In this document: positions 25,801-37,047 of the stretch, in pieces
How positions within the stretch are numbered: the first letter of the stretch is position 1
Layout: each line of letters begins with the position of its first letter
NCBI RefSeq assembly: GCF_048771995.1
Contig: NC_133063.1
Location: 14,928,063-14,992,062, forward strand
DNA length: 64,000 nucleotides
Origin: Taeniopygia guttata
Lineage: Eukaryota; Chordata; Aves; Passeriformes; Estrildidae
Direction: 5' to 3'
Translations under genes and position numbers: made by a program
Notes under the pieces: generated by a model
Told to the model about the DNA's origin: nothing
What the model saw: the letters and a program-made list of their open reading frames with translations, nothing else
The model's database searches: none

Positions 25801-28800
25801 CATAACTCAGTTCCTTGATTTGGAAAGGACATTGTAGTTGCATATAGGGGAGGACTAGACAGAAAAGGTTTTACCATTTCTCTGTAGCAGGAAATGTGCT
25901 TCCTGGCCTCATCTGTAAGGCTGCCCAGCTGCAGCCACATTGGTGGTGTTCCTACCTTCCCTACAGGAGCCAGGTGGAGATTTTCAAAGTGTCAGTCTCT
26001 GTCCCCTTCTCCCCAGCATGCATGCAGAAGGGTAGTGAGGGTGTCTGCTGAATATCCCCTGCCTGTGACCTGAGGAGAAACTGACGTATGGGCATGCTGG
26101 AACACCTCCTTGTTCAGGAAGATCATTCACCCTATACTCTTCTGGCCACTAAAAGCCAAGAGACTAGGAATCAGTTTTAGTTATTTGTCACTTTTTTGCA
26201 TTTTTCTACCTTAGATCTTACCTCTATTAACTCCTTTTTGTGGTTCTAGGTCAACATGCTGTTCAGATGACTCTCTGACATTGCCATGAAAAACTGAAAA
26301 GTTAAAAATATAACAGGGAAAAGTGCAGTGTTTTCCACAAGATGTCCTATGTTCTATATCATTGTCATTAGCAACAAAACACTAAAAATCAACCATTTAT
26401 GAGTAGAAGAGAGATTTCCCCTTGTTATCTCACAGCAGTGTCCCAGATCAGACAGTTCGGACTACAAAACTGCATTGACCCTCAAATTTTCTTGCGGATC
26501 AGCATTTACCTAAGGCATAAATTTGAAAAATGCTAGATGTTCTGCAGGCCAGACCTAAGCCTCCTACTACTATCATGCAGAGGGAAACGTATCTCTAACC
26601 ACATATCTTCTGGTATGAAAGTGAAGCTGATTTTTTATTAAGCATGACAAAATCACACGGCTGCTTAAGCAGTTTGAAGAGCAAGCTCCTGTTTGCAAAG
26701 TTGTCTGTAATTTAACATGTTTACTCCAGTCTGCAATGCTTAGTGGCTGCTGCTGGGCCAGAAATCCTCTCTGCACAAATTTTACTATAACTCCTCCCCA
26801 AAATGGGTTCTTCCTCCCATAATGGCTGCAAGACCCTAGCTTCTCTCTGGCACTGGTAGAATTTTAAATACCCTGTGGACATTGTCACACTTTGCTATGA
26901 CACTTACTTTTATCTTTGTTTCCTACAGTCAGGCACAAGAGAAGTTGAGTCTCATCACAGCTTGCTGATGATGAGAGCTATCCAATTGAGACTCCCTAGT
27001 TAAGAATTTGTCTCAGCAATGACATTAAAAACTTGCCCTCAGCAGCATATTTCAGTATGAAGCATTCTTCTGTCAACTAGCCAAGCTGTGTCCAAGTGAT
27101 ACAAAAAAGCTAGTAAAACTACTATCCTTTTCTCACTGCATCTGTATGTGGAGTAAGGGATGCAGGATGTTGCTGTTGTAGCCTGTAGAAAAAAATCTAT
27201 TTTCCCCCCCCCCTCCCCCCCCCAAGTAATCATATTTATATAAGAAAAACCTGGTCTTGTTCTGCTATGGAAGAACAGGTCTGTCAGAAAACAGTAGAAG
27301 AAAGAAATGTAAAATTTACTTCTATCAGAATGTGAAGAAAACAAATCACAGGACTTATCTGTGAAAGGAACAAAAAACTCATTTTTGTTCCTTAGAGTCA
27401 AACAAAAAAGAAAAAGTAGCAGAAGGGGTAAAAAAAGAGTAGCCACAAGTTTAGTCAACATGGATGCTGACCAAGGGAACATGAAGGTCCTCCAGCTCTT
27501 TCATTGGCATTAACTAAACAATCAGAAATGCTTATTGAGCAAACACAGAGCTTGGCATTACTGAGAACGTGGGATGAACCTGTCTAGCATTCATGCTCTA
27601 TTATTTTGTTTGAGAAGAATGCCTGGGCAATATGCCAATATGCATGCAACTTATTAAATTTCTTATTGGTAAAAAAAATGCATGAGCAACAAAACTGGAG
27701 AAACAAGAACTAACAGTTCACTAACTAAAATGAGTATTATTTCTTCCCATGCAGACAGCTATATGCTAAGGGAAGTAAAAATTTTATTTCAGTATGCAGT
27801 TCCACTGATAACCTTATCAGGAGGGAGGAACTTATCTGTATTTTTCTCAGCATTGTGTCTCTAGCTGCTGAATACCTATCTGGGTAAGAAGCAACTAAAA
27901 TTGTCAGTGGCATCTCGTGAGCTTAGAATATCCTGAGTTGGAAGGGAATCCACAAAGCATCCTTTGCATAATACAGTCCATGTACACACAAATTATGTAA
28001 ATAATCTGCCTGTGAATAGGAAATCTACACATTCCAACCTGTCAGATGATGGCTCAGCTGTGCAGCTCATGGTCACTAAATTTCATACCTGTGGTTTACA
28101 GAGTCCTTATTTGATAATACCATAGAAGCAATCCTTAGCAGTCTGGTTCAAGGGCTGCTTGTTAATATGTTATGGCTTTTCTTAGTGTTCAACAAATTGT
28201 TCTTAAGACTCAGTTCATCACCTTTTAAAACCACAAAAAAAAAATCCTTCTTTTGATTGTATTTTTAAACATTGTTTGAGACTATACCCACATCTTTCCC
28301 AGACTTTAACTGAAAACTCACAATTGTCTCTCTTTAATACCTGTAAAGGTGTTTGGTTTTTCCTGGTGTCAGACTTTAACAATTGCAAAGGCATGAGTAC
28401 AAACAGCTGTGAGATGGAGAAGCTATCATTTGAAGCCTAAATATGCAATAAATAAAAAGCTTTGTTCATTTGTGCCTACAATTAATAGGACCAGATTTAA
28501 ACAAAACTAAATGCAAAAGTTCTAGGCTGTGTCTTATCCATCAGTCTTTCATAGTTTGCATTGTTTTCTTCTGAATTTTTCATAGTTCTTCTAATGTGTG
28601 CAACATGAATAATACAAACAACATATGTAGGGTTGACCAAGGGTTATTACATAGCCTGGAATAGGTCTCTTTTCCGATTTTATTACCAGCTATATCAAAA
28701 ATCCAGGTCTTATGTTTAGCAGCATAGAACTTAACTTCCTAGTGTTCTGTTGCTTTATAATTTGTAATTTCATGAGAATTTTTTCCATTTTAACAGAGAG

Positions 28801-31800
28801 TAATTATCAATTCTTCACAGTCACATTGAACAATTTGAAAAAATTATTCAAAATAGAATTATGTTTTTCACTATTTCCCTTCCAGTCGTGGATTTTTTTC
28901 CCCAGCCAACCTTATGATTTTGCTGGGAAAGATGACTAAATTATGGTGTCTGAAGGTGCTGGAGCTGGCATTGCTGAACAGTGTAGTAGATTTCTAATGT
29001 AGTATAAGTACAGGATGAGCTTTTTAGAAAGTGCTAAGATCTTTTGTTAGGAAACTGATCCAAACAGAAAAAAACCCCTTCTGAGATATTTTCAGACTTT
29101 CAGCACTGTAATACAGAACATATATGTGTATTAAATTTCCTGAAGTTCAGTCTCTAGTAATGATGTGGGAAGATGAAAATTCCTCCTCAGCTTTATTGAA
29201 GACAGACTGAGAGATGTGAAACAATCAGGAAAATTATTTTCTTAAAAAGCTTTCCTTCAGTTTACATCCGTATATTGTATCTCCACTTCATAAAAGTATC
29301 GTGATGTTAAATTTCTTGAATGGAGCTTATTTGGTCTACTGTATGTACTTCAATTTGTTCAAGACACCTTGCTTGTATTCTATATCTCCTACCTAACCAT
29401 TTCTATGACCAGCAGACCTGAGACTGACATGAATACTTCCTTGATTGCTCTTGTTAAAATGGCCTGTCCTTCAACAACAACAACTTCTAAGCTGCGAGGA
29501 AAATTACATTCATTAATAAGTCGCGATCTCCCAAACTAACCTGCTGAATGAATGCTATGACCAATTTCACAATTTCACCACCTGACAAATAAGCTAGAAG
29601 ATAAAGGTTGGAGTCCTCTTGGACCCCTCTGGACATGTAGAGGAGTGACGCCACTCTTCATGCTCTGGCTTAGGAACCAGTGAAAGATCAATAATCAAAT
29701 GGTTTTGGCCTTGTTCTGATAAGGTGAGGATGTTTTCAGTCCCTTGGATTTTACAGGCTGGGGTTTGATTCCAAATTTTGCACCCAAATCTGGTTTGCAT
29801 ACTGTGAATGCAGCTCTTTAAAACTCTTATCTTTGAGCCCTGTAGACAATCACATCTTACAAAAGGCTGAGCTTAGGACTGATTTCAGGGTTTGCGGTAT
29901 CTATAAGCAGTCATTGATTTAAGTAGCTTTGGTTCCTGTTTCATAGCAAAATTACATTTTGCCATGTTACTAGTTGTCTAGCCTGATAAATATTGTGCTT
30001 TGCTCTATGTTTTCCAGGATGGCAGTTCCCCATACGGGGCCAGGTATGTGGGCTCCATGGTCGCTGATGTTCACCGCACTTTGATGTACGGTGGGATCTT
30101 CATGTATCCTGCTAATCAGAAGAGTCCTAAAGGAAAGGTATGTAATTTGAATTCCTTTCTGGTGAACTTAGCCATCCTAATACCTCTGGTATTACCAGAG
30201 CAATAGTTTAGATAAATAAATAAATAATAATGTTCCACTTTGGAAAAAATTATTAATGAAAAATGACGGTCAGCAGTTGAATTTAGGAAAGAAATTTAGG
30301 CAATTGTCTATTTAGGCCAGAAAACTTCCTCTGTGTTTTTATATTATGAAATACTCAAGTGGTTTTCACTGCAACAAAAGACTTAATGATTTTTCTAAAG
30401 GTAATATTTCAGTACCAAAGAAACCCATTGAGGCACTGTGCATGGCTGGCAGATACAACATGGATCTAAGGAAAACCTCTGCACTTTAAACTGGGAACAA
30501 GAGTTATCCCACAAGCTAGTGTGATATGCTGAGCCCCAGAAAGGGTTTTTTCCAATGCTAGAAAAAATGGTTTTCCTACCTGATGTTTCCGAAGGACACT
30601 GAGCTTATATCACCAGCTTTGCAAACTCAGGCTTCTACTACCTGATCAGAAAAGGTGATTACAGTGGAACATGGGCTTCATGCAGTATTTTAGGAAAATA
30701 TAAGTTCCCATTTGGACGCTGGCACAAAATGCACTGGGACAATGCAGTGCAATGCAATGCAGTGAGTCTTTGAAAGTGATGGACCATGGACCATTGTCAA
30801 CCTCAACTTCTCTTCTGCAATATCAAATACCCTTATTATCAACTTTCTAAACAAATATGTTTTAAGAGACCTAGTCATACATCTGTGGACCAGCAGTAAC
30901 CTGCAGGTCATCCCTAGGAAATCATTGGCTCAGTACACAATAGGTTGGACATGGTGCTCTGACTCCAAGAATACATTATTTCCTGATCTACACCATACTT
31001 AACACCTTCTATTTAAATGTTTTTGTATCCATGGCTGGTACATGAAGGAATCTGCCCCATCTCCCACACTGGTCTCAGAATATCCCAATATCTACAGTCT
31101 TTAGGGAGAGAGGACTACTGGTTTCATCATGGTGAGCTTGTATTTACCAAAATACCAGCAGGTCCAAATGGTCTTCAAAGCAAAAACAGGGTAATTATAA
31201 TCTTCAACATATACAGCAAAAAATGTCTGCATGTTTGTCCAGGCAAAAATTACTTAAATTTTTGAATTACCATCCCATGGAAAAACACCACCACAAAATA
31301 CCACCCAAAAAGCTCTCACTAAATGATGTGGATCTGTTTGTACATACTAGAAAGGGAAAAAAAGGAATTTGCTGTGTGAGAAAAAAGTGGATTCGCTGAC
31401 TGGCCTCTTCAAATTAAACTTTTTGTTTTGAAATCTCTACTAAACCATTGTTGAAAAGAGAGAATGAAAAACAGGACAAAAGTACAAAGGAAAAAATACT
31501 TACATAATTTTAAAGAAATAAAGGTTTCCATAGATCTAACCCATATTTATTATTGGATTGCTCTGGCTTGAACTGCCACAGTAAAGAGAGTAATGGAAGA
31601 AGTAAAATATACTATCATTAAAAATAAGTTTTCTTTCCATCTCAGAGTGCAGATGTATATGGTTGTTTTCACATATATATTTTCTTGTGGCAAGTGCCCT
31701 GATCATCTTTCCCTGCAAAGACCATCTGTGCACTAGGTTAGAGAGCTGAAGACAATCAAGTGTCACTGGAATCTAAAGGAATTTATCAAAATCTTTAGAG

Positions 31801-33443
31801 TAAATGCGAATTACATGAATGTAGGTCCTAAAATGTACAGATCCTTGCTTAAGTTGAAGAAAGAAAACTAAATGCTCAATAAACAGTACAGGACAAGACA
31901 ACAAATAAATATTTTCAAATTATATATTTTGAATAATATTTTTATAAACTTAAGGCTGATAGTTCCCTATTAGGTGAAAATGTTAAACCTATCTGAAGAC
32001 AGAGCCCATCTGAAGATTCCTAAGTGCAGTTGCACTGCTACCTGATGAAAAACTGCTTTCCTCAAATTGCATAGTCATAGCTCAGCAACAAGAAACTTGA
32101 AATGTGGTTCCATGGTGATACCACTGCTGGGTGCTGGCTCATGACCTTCCAGAATTGGACCAAGCAATAGGAAAAAGAGTGAAAGATACTGGTTCTATAT
32201 TGCCTCAGAGATGGAGTCCTTGTACCAGAAGTAGCACTTCAGTGGGCTTTAAAGACAAGAATGAAGGTAATACAGCGCTATTTAAGTTGTTGTATATCAT
32301 GGTTTTATTGCAGTGTGCTAAAGGCATGATGGATAGTGAAGTCCTGTGCTCAATCCATTTCTCTGTCTCTATATACAGTAGCATTCCACACTTCCTTTTT
32401 CCCAGAAAGCTTTTCCTCTTTTGTACATGTCAAGAGTCCTTTAAACAAAATATGTGCTAATATTATTGTACATGAGCATTTCAGATAAACCTACTGAAAT
32501 AATATTTGTTCAGAACTGACCAGCTATCATCGCTGTTCATTTAAACACAGAAACTTTTGGCATATGCCCTAAATAAATTTGCATTCCACCAGAACACACT
32601 CACCCCGAGAGGTAATATTAAAAAAAAAAAAGTAAACAGATATCAGGGTCCAAACCAAAAGGGAAATTTTGCCTTTAATAAATAGCTGCAGCCCCTTCTG
32701 AAGCCACCATCTGGATAAGTTCAGGCCACTAGTATCTATCTACATTTCTGAAAAGAAGCGATAAAATCCTGAAATTTGAAACTGGGAGCATCAAGTTTCA
32801 AACTCCAAAATATCCTGACTAAACATAACATGATTATCCCAAGCTCTGAGTTAAGATGTGAAGACTCCATATGAGAAGATATTTTGGCTTTTGCTTCCCA
32901 GTACTGTTAGCTTAGCCAGCTTAACTGTTTTGCTGATGCCTGCGGGACACCCACTTTTGACATTTTTTAGAAAATATGGCTTCGCTGGTACTGCATCTGT
33001 ATGTCAGCTTGGAAATTATTATGGTCATGCCTGGATGTAAGGTTGGTGCACTGTTCCTCCAAGCAGAAAGCTTTAGAAAGGGTGAGAAGAAGAGAGGGAA
33101 GGAAGGGCTCTCTGAAAGACATTGCTACTTAGGTCAATTGAAGTTTGGTACAGTATTTTCTAAAATCACAAAAGGAATGCTAAGTTTTAGCAAATCCTTT
33201 GATGTAATTTCCCCCAAAGGCAATCAAGTGTTTCCTCTTTCTTTCTAGCTCCGACTTCTCTATGAATGCAACCCTATGGCTTTCATCATCGAGCAGGCAG
33301 GTGGGATGGCAACTACAGGGACTGAAGCAGTGCTGGATGTGAAACCTGAGAATATTCATCAGAGAGTTCCTCTTATACTTGGCTCTCCAGATGATGTGCA
33401 AGAATACCTTGCTTGTGTACAGAAACACCAGAAGAGCAGCTAG
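13681..33443 (+). CDS. FBP2: Fructose-1,6-bisphosphatase 2 (muscle type), all seven coding exons
   Basis: Muscle isozyme that converts fructose-1,6-bisphosphate to fructose-6-phosphate during glycogen resynthesis from lactate; in mammals it also binds aldolase and enters nuclei. Exons are 13681-13853, 16599-16761, 17694-17786, 22516-22656, 23836-23973, 30018-30137 and 33249-33443 (TAG), giving 1023 nt and 340 aa with no internal break. Paralog identity rests on the N-terminus [20 protein letters not shown], on GDEVKKLD (Glu69, linked to Ca2+ sensitivity in the mammalian muscle enzyme) and on the C-terminus [31 protein letters not shown] and LLYECNP are all present, as is the basic KIKKKGK nuclear-targeting stretch. 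Oddities: an extra Ala next to the AMP-site Thr27, Lys at Arg140, and a weak exon 2 donor. Intron positions and phases match FBP1, which ends 4.7 kb upstream. Confidence 0.97.
14833..14852 (+). repeat. Poly(G) run, 20 bp
   Basis: Twenty uninterrupted G in FBP2 intron 1. A run like this can form a G-quadruplex and is prone to length error in sequencing. Confidence 0.9.
15780..15811 (+). repeat. 16-bp tandem duplication
   Basis: GATTAATTACTTGTTT occurs twice in direct succession, identical in both copies, in FBP2 intron 1. Confidence 0.9.
16599..16761 (+). CDS. FBP2: FBP2 coding exon 2
   Basis: 163 nt encoding [18 protein letters not shown] through TPKDKR. It carries Glu69 (human numbering) and the EEN acidic pair. 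The donor CGG|GTCTGT departs from GTRAGT at +3 and +4, but the frame, the length and the next exon (GKYVVC) require this site. Confidence 0.95.
17694..17786 (+). CDS. FBP2: FBP2 coding exon 3 (metal-binding motif)
   Basis: 93 nt encoding [18 protein letters not shown] through FAIYKK. It contains the Asp118/Asp121 pair and AMP-site Lys112-Tyr113. Arg140 is replaced by Lys. Borders are ttttag|GGT and AAG|GTAAGA. Confidence 0.96.
18050..18310. promoter_or_regulatory. GC-rich patch with AP-1/MARE-like site in FBP2 intron 3 (possible enhancer)
   Basis: A stretch richer in G+C than the surrounding AT-rich intron. It has TGACTCAGCA at 18088-18097 (AP-1/NF-E2 type core with a MARE half) and CAGCTG E-boxes at about 18061 and 18175. 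This could be an enhancer or chance; conservation is unknown. Confidence 0.25.
22516..22656 (+). CDS. FBP2: FBP2 coding exon 4
   Basis: 141 nt (47 codons) encoding [17 protein letters not shown] through [17 protein letters not shown] is the muscle-type sequence. The donor is CCG|GTACAG. Confidence 0.96.
23836..23973 (+). CDS. FBP2: FBP2 coding exon 5
   Basis: 138 nt encoding [19 protein letters not shown] through LQKKKFPE. The KIKKKGK basic cluster corresponds to the nuclear localisation signal described for mammalian FBP2. Borders are tgcag|GGT and GAG|GTAAGG. Confidence 0.96.
24263..24320 (+). repeat. 17-bp direct repeat around a 24-bp AT-rich insert
   Basis: ATTTAGGGATACCCTCA occurs at 24263-24279 and again, identical, at 24304-24320. 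The 24 bp between are almost pure A/T. It lies in FBP2 intron 5. Confidence 0.9.
27917..27980 (-). mobile_element. Short CR1 LINE 3'-end fragment
   Basis: The stretch agaatatcctgagttggaag and what follows it match the reverse complement of the conserved 3' tail of avian CR1 elements. It is only about 60 bp and diverged, hence an old, severely truncated copy in FBP2 intron 5. Confidence 0.6.
30018..30137 (+). CDS. FBP2: FBP2 coding exon 6 (substrate-binding residues)
   Basis: 120 nt encoding [18 protein letters not shown] through NQKSPKGK. It has [12 protein letters not shown] where human has [12 protein letters not shown], a conservative Leu-to-Met change next to the substrate tyrosine. It follows a 6-kb intron. 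Confidence 0.96.
33249..33443 (+). CDS. FBP2: FBP2 coding exon 7 and stop
   Basis: 195 nt including TAG. It encodes [16 protein letters not shown] through CVQKHQKSS. Glu280 of the metal site lies in LLYECNP. IIEQAGG and [16 protein letters not shown] are muscle-type. Confidence 0.96.
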   Translation, partial: LRLLYECNPMAFIIEQAGGMATTGTEAVLDVKPENIHQRVPLILGSPDDVQEYLACVQKHQKSS

Positions 33444-34060
33444 AGACTTTCCACATCAGATCTGGCTTGTCCATTTTCAGTCTCCAAGAAAAGTTTTACC
33501 TCTCAAAATAGTGGATTCTAGCATTTACCACCAGCCTCTCAGTGAAAACCCCAGTTCACAAGAGCAGGAAAAATAGCGAGATTTTGTTTCTCCTTGCAGG
33601 CAAGTGTAAAAATAATTTAATTCTGAATTATTCAGGGCAGTGCAGAGACAGAGTCATGATTATCAGAAACTATTTACTTTATATATTAACAAAAGGAAGT
33701 GAGTTGTGTCAGTATCCTCATTTCACCTGAAGTTTTCTATCTAACATTGCATGGATGGCATCATTTGTGACAGGATTTCTGCATCAATATTTGCAACGTC
33801 ATTATCTGGATTTTCTATCAGAGACTTTCTTACAGATGCATTTTATCTTGACAGCCCTAAGAAGAGCAGAAATCTAATGCTGTCTGAAACAATAATTTTA
33901 AGCTGCAAATTATATATATCTATTGGGTAATTAATAGAGATGAAAAGGTTGCAGTGTTGTCAGGGTATTTAATTTATCATAAGAATAGGAAATATCATGT
34001 GTTATTTACACACCTTTCAAAGCACAAATTACAATAAACCATGGATGTAACACCCAAATC
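33444..34060 (+). terminator. FBP2: FBP2 3' UTR with probable polyadenylation signal
   Basis: AT-rich non-coding sequence after the stop, with AATAAA at 34033-34038. If used, the 3' UTR is about 600 nt. An earlier site cannot be excluded. Confidence 0.45.
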
Positions 34061-34405
34061 ATGCCTATTCTGTTGATCCATTGTCCGCTGCAAGAGGATA
34101 CAAAGACACTGTTATACCTCCATTTTCTCTTAGTTTGAAAGGTTCTTATTTCACATGGAAGCTTGCCCTTTTGCACATTGTATTGCCATCACTAGTCACA
34201 GTGTTGTCCTGTCCTTAAGTGGAAGGGAACAGCCAAGTTTTGTAGGTGCTTGTGGTTGAAGGGAGGAACAAAAGTCAGATGGTCTGCAGAAGCTTACAAA
34301 ACAATTAGTAAATTCCACACTTAGCATAAGAATTAATACAAGTTAGTCCCTGATGTCCTAGAATATGTACACAGCAAGGGGTTTGGATAAAGAGGTAGGG
34401 CAAAA
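34061..34405. other. Spacer downstream of FBP2
   Basis: No gene or repeat recognised before the GA-rich tract. Confidence 0.6.
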
Positions 34406-34415
34406 GGGAGAGAGT

Positions 34416-34464
<49 letters not shown>

Positions 34465-34493
34465 AGAGGAAGAGACAGAGAGAGACAGAGAGA
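34406..34493 (+). repeat. GA microsatellite in a purine-rich tract
   Basis: A pure (AG)n run at 34417-34458 (about 21 units) is embedded in an almost all-purine stretch of about 88 bp on the + strand. Mirror-symmetric purine tracts of this kind can adopt triplex (H-DNA) structure. Confidence 0.95.
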
Positions 34494-34999
34494 TGATTTA
34501 AACAGGAGGGGAAAGGCAAAAGAGACACAGAGAGAGAGTCCTGTCTCCAGCATGGCTCCAGGTCCAGGGACAGGTGGTGCACATGTGCCTGGATTTTGTG
34601 AGGATACCTTTTTTTCCCTGCCATGGAGAAAACTTTCTCATTTTCTATACAAATTAGTTATCATGCACAGTTCTTTCAGACCTTTCTGAAAATGGGTCAG
34701 AGGGCTTCAGGTATCTTGAGTGGTCTTGATCCCTCCCTATAGTCCATGTATGCCCCCTTCTCAGTCTCATTCTGGTTCTTGCGCTCTGTTGTCCTTATCT
34801 CCAAGAGTCACAACAAGGATCTTTGTCCTGAAAAAGTGCTGCCCTACTTCTGTATAGCCACCTTCTCCAGCTACACCTGGTTCTTTCTCACAGTGTGTGT
34901 TACCAACAATCACTGGTTGTTACTACCAACAATCCTTGGTTGGCTCCACAACTATCTTGTTTTCGCTGTTTACACATTGGCCCTTTGTCCTCGGGAGTC
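34494..34999. other. Unassigned sequence between GA tract and CR1
   Basis: The reading frame of the CR1 stays open upstream to 34746, but the peptide before about 35000 (for example MYAPFSVSFWFLRS) matches nothing I recognise. It may be pre-insertion flank or another decayed repeat. Confidence 0.4.
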
Positions 35000-37047
35000 A
35001 GGATCCTGCATGACCTTCCTGAGAGACACCTTTGACTTCTTCAAAGACCTACTTAGAAAAATCCCATGGGATAAGTTTCTAGAAGATAAGGAGGCCCAAG
35101 AGAACCGGTCAATATTCAAATATCACTTCCTCCAAGCTCAAGATCAGTGTAGCCCTATAAGCAGGAAATCAAGCAAGGGGAACAGCAGATCTGCATGGAT
35201 GAGCAGAGAGTTTCTAGAAAAGAGATTTCTGGGATGCAAAAAAAAGAGCAGGGCCCTGTGGGAGGACTATAGGAACATAATCAAAGAATGCAGGGATGAG
35301 ATAAGGAAGACCAAGGCCCACTTATCATTGACACTGCAGCAGCAAAATGAAGATTGGGAAAATGTGGAGGCACTGCTGAATCAGATGGGTGTCCTGGTGA
35401 TAGAAGACACAGAGAAGGTAGAACTACTGAATGCCATCATTGTCTCAGTCTTTACTGGTGAAGCCAGCCCTGAGGAGTCCCAGGCCTCAGAGGCAGGAGA
35501 GGAAGGCTGGAGAAAGGAAGACTTCACCCTGGTCACAGAGGGTTGGGTTAGAGATCAGCTAGAGAAACTTAACACCCATAAATCCATGGGCTCTGATGGG
35601 ATGCACCCATGGGTTCCCAGGGAGCTGGCAGATGTTGATAAGCCAACCTCCATTATCTGTGCAGAAGCATGGAGAACAGGAGAGGCACCCAATGGCTGGA
35701 GCAAAGTCAACATTACTGCCATCTCCAAAAAGGACAAGGACGACCTGGGAAGATACATCCTGTCAGCCTCACCTCCATACCTGAAAAGGGAATGGAACAG
35801 CCCATTCTGGAGATCGTGCCCAGGCGTGTAGAGGACGATAAGGTCATTGGGATTAGTCACCATGGATTCACCAACAGGAACTCATGCTTCACTGATCTGA
35901 TAAATTTCTGTGGTGTCATGGCAGGATGGGTCAGTGAGGGGAGAACAGTGGATGTTGTCTGTTGTGACTTGAGCAAGGCTTTTGACACTGATTCCCATAA
36001 CATCCTCCAGAAACGTGGGTTAGAGGAATGGACGGTGAGGTGGATCGAGAACTGGCTGAATGGCTGAGTTCAGAGGGTTGTGATCAGCAGAGCACAATCC
36101 ACCTGGAGACCAACAGTGCATTCTCTGGGATCAGTACCAGTCTTGTTCAACTTGCTTATCGATGACTCAGATGAAGGGATAGAATGTACCCTCAGCAAGT
36201 TTGCTGATGGCACTAAACTGAAGGAGTGGCTGATCCACCTGAAGGCTCTGCTGCCATTCTGTGGGACCTTGATAGGCTGGAGAGTTGGGCAGAGAGAAAC
36301 CTAAAGAGTTCAGCAAGGGCAGGTGTCAGGTCCTGCAGCTGGGCAGGAACAGCCCCAAGTGCCAGCACAGGCCAGGGGTTGTTCCTACAGAGCAGCTCTG
36401 GGGAGAAGGACCTGGGACTCTTGTGGATCACAGCCTGTCCATGAGCTGGCAGAGTGTCCATGGCCAGGAGGGCCAAGGGTATCCCGGGGTGCCTCAGGAA
36501 GAGCCTGGGCAGAAGGCCGAGGGAGTTGTGCCTCTGTTTGGCCCTGGTGAGGCTGCATCTGCAGAGCTGTGTCCAGTTCTGCTCCTCCGCAAACGAGAGA
36601 CAAGGAGTTTCTGGAGAGCGTCCAGCAGAGCATCACAAAGACAATTTGGGGTCTGGAGTATCTCTCTTATGAGGAGAGACTGCAGGAAATGAGCCTATTT
36701 AGTCTGGAGAAGAGAAGACTGAGAGGGAATCTCATTAATACTGGCACTGAAAGGTGCCAAGAGGATGGTGCCAGACTTTTTTCAGTGGTGCCAGTGACTG
36801 CACGAGGACCAATGGCCATAAACTCAAACACAGGAGATTCCACTCCAGCATGAGGAAGAATTTCTTTACACTGAGGGTGGCAGAGCAACAGACCAGGTTG
36901 TCCTGGAGTCTTCCTCTGTGAAGACATTCAAACCCATTTGAACAGGTTCCTGTGTAACCTGCTGTAGCTCACCGTGCCTTGGAAGGGAGGTTTGACTGGA
37001 TGATCTGCAGAGGTCCCTTCCAACACGAATGTTTCTGTGATTATGAC
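35000..37047 (+). mobile_element. CR1 LINE, 5'-truncated copy with reverse-transcriptase region
   Basis: Non-LTR retrotransposon of the CR1 family, the main avian LINE. The translated sequence shows the linker after the endonuclease (IPWDKFLEDKEAQE; AWMSREFLEKRF), the HKSMGSDGMHPWVPREL motif, the RT core DLSKAFDTDSHNIL near 35970, FADGTKL (from canonical FADD) near 36200 and C-terminal SLEKRRLRGNLINT near 36700. It ends with the CR1 3' tail, including gatgatctgcagaggtccct and a degenerate terminal octamer. The 5' UTR, ORF1 and endonuclease are absent; the left border is approximate. ORF2 is split over several frames, contains stops and lacks some blocks of the RT linker, so the copy is dead. 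It lies 1.5 kb downstream of FBP2. Confidence 0.93.

Larger units (their letters stand above)
13854..33248 (+). other. FBP2: FBP2 introns 1-6
   Basis: Introns are 13854-16598, 16762-17693, 17787-22515, 22657-23835, 23974-30017 and 30138-33248. They hold a G20 run at 14833-14852, a 16-bp tandem duplication at 15780-15811, C- and A-homopolymers near 15860-15885, a GC-rich patch at about 18050-18310 with a TGACTCAGCA site, a 17-bp direct repeat at 24263-24320, a C-rich tract near 27205-27224 and an old CR1 tail at about 27917-27980. No other gene is recognised in them. Confidence 0.8.

Noticed and set aside
27039-27482. 147-aa minus-strand frame in FBP2 intron 5
   Set aside because: It spans a C-homopolymer and pyrimidine-rich sequence, with no domain and no splice context.
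34746-34999. Open frame upstream of the CR1, read as part of ORF2 or as a host gene start
   Set aside because: The peptide matches neither CR1 ORF2 nor any protein I know; it is in frame with the CR1 by chance.
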